This document shows, in pieces, positions 62,194 to 64,000 of a stretch of 64,000 bases of DNA (position 1 is its first letter; the number at the start of each line of letters is the position of its first letter). Source of the DNA: Prolixibacter sp. NT017 (lineage in GTDB: Bacteria > Bacteroidota > Bacteroidia > Bacteroidales > Prolixibacteraceae); contig NZ_BLAV01000001.1 in NCBI RefSeq assembly GCF_009617875.1, positions 2,542,001-2,606,000 on the forward strand, in the 5' to 3' direction. The translations under genes and the position numbers were made by a program. Under the pieces are notes generated by a model. That model was not told the origin of the DNA. It searched no databases and worked only from the letters and a program-made list of their open reading frames with translations.

Positions 62194-63519
62194 TTAATCC
62201 ATATATAAAAAACCGTATGATTCGTTGTGTTGACTAATATCCAGTCCAACTTTCTCCGCTTCCTTCGATACGCGAAGCGGGACAATCTTATCGGTAATCC
62301 AGTACAGAAGGTAAGAACCTCCGAAAGTAAAGACACTCACCACGACCAAGGCCAGCAAGTGATACAGAAATGTTTTGGTTTCACCGTTAATCAATCCGAC
62401 ACCCCGGGCAAATACCCCGGTTAAAATCATTCCCACGATACCGCCCATTCCGTGAGCCGGAAATACGTCCAGCGTATCATCGAGGGCTGTGCGGCTGCGC
62501 AGGGTAATAGCATAGTTGCTGACCACCGCCGCGGCGACACCAATAAAAATGGAGGCACCAATGCCGACATAGCCGGCAGCAGGCGTAATAGCCACTAAAC
62601 CAACCACGAGGCCAATAGCCGCTCCCAAACCCGAAGGTTTATGACCGCGGGCTCCGTCAAGCATAATCCACGCCAGCATGGCTGCTGCCGACGCCGTATT
62701 GGTATTCACTAACGCAAGTACTGCCGTTGAAGATGCTGCCAATGCTGAACCAGCGTTAAAACCAAACCAGCCAAACCAGAGCATTCCTGCTCCGAGCATT
62801 ACAAACGGAATATTGGCACGTCTTTCCGGGCCTTCAATATCATTTCGCTTTCCGAGGAACATGGCACCTGCCAGTGCGGCAAATCCTGCGGACATATGAA
62901 CGACTGTCCCGCCGGCAAAATCCAGAACGCCCCAATTATGAAGTATACCGTTCGGGTCCCATGTCCAGTGAGCCAACGGCGCGTATATAAATATCGTAAA
63001 CAAGCTAATGAAAAGCATGTAAGCCCGGAAGCGAACCCGTCCGGCGAACGAACCGGTAATCAGGGCCGGAGTGATGATGGCAAATTTCAATTGAAAGATG
63101 GCGAACAGCGCGAATGGAATGGTTGGTCCCAAATCCGGATTCGGAGCTGCTCCCACATTGTTAAACATGAAGTATGTCATCGGGTTACCTATCAAGCCGG
63201 TTCCCTGTCCGCCAATGCTGTCACCAAACGCGAGGCTAAAACCAACCACAATCCAAATAATGCTGATGAGCCCCATAGCCATAAAACTCTGAAGGATAGT
63301 GGAAATAATGTTGCGTGGATCGACCATCCCTCCGTAAAAGAAGGCAAGGCCCGGAGTCATGAGCAGAACCAGTGCTGTTGATGTCAACATCCAGGCTACA
63401 TCACCGGTGACAATGGCATCTCCCCCATCGCCGAAACTGGTGGTTGGGAAGAATATACCCAGGATGGAGATAATGATTAAAACGATAAAGGTACGAAGCC
63501 ATTTGTTCTTGTGTCTCAT
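62194..63519 (-). CDS. amt: Ammonium transporter
   Basis: Inner-membrane Amt/Rh channel-transporter for ammonium, 441 residues, with a hydrophobic lead (TFIVLIIISILGIFFP) and about 11 segments. Seen: the Amt signature region DVAWMLTSTALVLLMTPGLAFFYGGMV, FAGGTVVHMSAGFAALAGAM (pore His), GFNAGSALAAS, and DVFPAHGMGGIVGMILTG (second pore His). The usual glnK/PII partner is not next to it; the only PII-like gene in the window belongs to the metal operon. Promoter at 63574. Confidence 0.95.
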   Translation of the reverse strand: MRHKNKWLRTFIVLIIISILGIFFPTTSFGDGGDAIVTGDVAWMLTSTALVLLMTPGLAFFYGGMVDPRNIISTILQSFMAMGLISIIWIVVGFSLAFGDSIGGQGTGLIGNPMTYFMFNNVGAAPNPDLGPTIPFALFAIFQLKFAIITPALITGSFAGRVRFRAYMLFISLFTIFIYAPLAHWTWDPNGILHNWGVLDFAGGTVVHMSAGFAALAGAMFLGKRNDIEGPERRANIPFVMLGAGMLWFGWFGFNAGSALAASSTAVLALVNTNTASAAAMLAWIMLDGARGHKPSGLGAAIGLVVGLVAITPAAGYVGIGASIFIGVAAAVVSNYAITLRSRTALDDTLDVFPAHGMGGIVGMILTGVFARGVGLINGETKTFLYHLLALVVVSVFTFGGSYLLYWITDKIVPLRVSKEAEKVGLDISQHNESYGFLYMD

Positions 63520-64000
63520 GACAAATTTTTCTTTTTTAGATCTTAAATCTTACAATTAATCGATTTTCAGCCACAAAAATACACTTCATTATATTAATAA
63601 CCCAATTTTATATCAATTTGAAACTCTAAAAGGATTTTTTTTTACATTCTGATAACATTGATACCAAATTTCATTTTTAAATATCTTCACAACACCCCAT
63701 CCTCAAAGAATGTATGCACAAATTATTTTTACTATTTTTAAATTAAACCCCTCATTTATTATACCCATATTCCATTTTACAACAAAACAGAATCTTCTCT
63801 TTAATCATTGATATATGCAGACTTATACCTACTAAATCATATCACATATTTCGGAAATACCCCTCCCTCACAATAGGGTATACTTTCAATTTGAAAGTTA
63901 TTTTTTCATTAACACCCCCTGTTTTTCATGGATTAAATCCATTTTACTTATATTTTTACAGTCGACACACTAATTTAGGTAACACTTTATAGATTTTGAA
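63520..64000. other. AT-rich upstream region of amt
   Basis: About 480 bases of very AT-rich DNA with no gene seen. It holds a likely amt promoter and otherwise only short T-runs. Confidence 0.5.
63574..63605 (-). promoter_or_regulatory. Promoter of amt
   Basis: Minus-strand TTGG (63602-63605), 20-base spacer, TATTTTTG (63574-63581). Start of transcription near 63568, about 50 bases before the ATG. Confidence 0.5.

Overview
The window is chromosomal DNA of a member of the Bacteroidota, most likely of the Marinilabiliales/Prolixibacteraceae type (inference from gene content; there is no rRNA in the window). The evidence is a SusC-type TonB receptor with a carboxypeptidase-regulatory-like N-terminus, DUF4382 lipoproteins, an HYC_CC_PP-type protein, a bifunctional formiminotransferase-cyclodeaminase, and several promoters of the Bacteroidota form TTTG-N19-TAnnTTTG. 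Genes are dense and on both strands. I saw no tRNA, rRNA, CRISPR array, phage or intact insertion sequence.

Layout. 1-1666: 5' part of a SusC-like receptor gene broken by an in-frame TAG. 2157-7270: histidine degradation (ftcD, hutI) with a divergent DcuC/YfcC-type permease. 7339-11260: a small 2x[4Fe-4S] ferredoxin, a ZIP transporter, endonuclease III and an Uup-like ABC-F ATPase. 11310-21803 (minus strand): a copper/silver-type island with two SHOCT proteins, an HMA protein and the 3' relic of a second HMA gene, a repeat-rich 1.1 kb non-coding block, DUF302, a PII-like protein, CusB/CusC/CusA-type efflux genes and an HYC_CC_PP-like protein. 22088-27550: a small membrane protein, a GNAT-nitrilase fusion, two DUF4382-type lipoproteins and a YkgJ cysteine-cluster protein. 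27621-33973: a second heavy-metal RND operon led by a His-rich small protein and preceded by a nested palindrome over its promoter. 34070-35500: a divergent MarR / thioredoxin-OsmC redox locus with two MarR-type operators. 35563-41603: PatB/MalY-type lyase, TrpB-like enzyme, formate-THF ligase, a beta-hydroxyacid dehydrogenase and a small membrane protein. 41754-41944: a possible small RNA. 42022-46434: CAP protein, exported rubrerythrin, two-component system, DUF2231 protein. 46733-51881: GNAT-deacetylase fusion, then a PfkB-CBS-NhaD/ArsB permease operon and a haem-binding-domain protein. 51990-56482: PepSY-like secreted protein, CvfB-like protein and a Trk/Ktr potassium uptake pair. 56971-63519: GNAT plus alanine-racemase-fold enzyme, MFS transporter, Crp/Fnr regulator, rubredoxin-MBL protein, SRPBCC protein, and the ammonium transporter Amt.

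How the parts work together. The strongest theme is metal and redox homeostasis. Two separate tripartite RND pumps each begin with a small exported protein carrying Cys/His metal ligands, and each has a promoter placed almost on the start codon. The first pump is accompanied by a PII-like protein and by HMA/SHOCT/DUF302 accessory proteins. Thiol and oxidant defence (thioredoxin, OsmC, MarR, exported rubrerythrin) lies nearby. A second theme is multi-domain acyl/acetyl chemistry: one gene joins an acetyltransferase to a nitrilase and another joins an acetyltransferase to a deacetylase.

Most notable items: the GNAT-deacetylase fusion, the PfkB-CBS-permease operon with an altered kinase motif, the twin MarR-type operators, the nested palindrome over the second RND promoter, and the duplicated and partly decayed HMA-SHOCT module.
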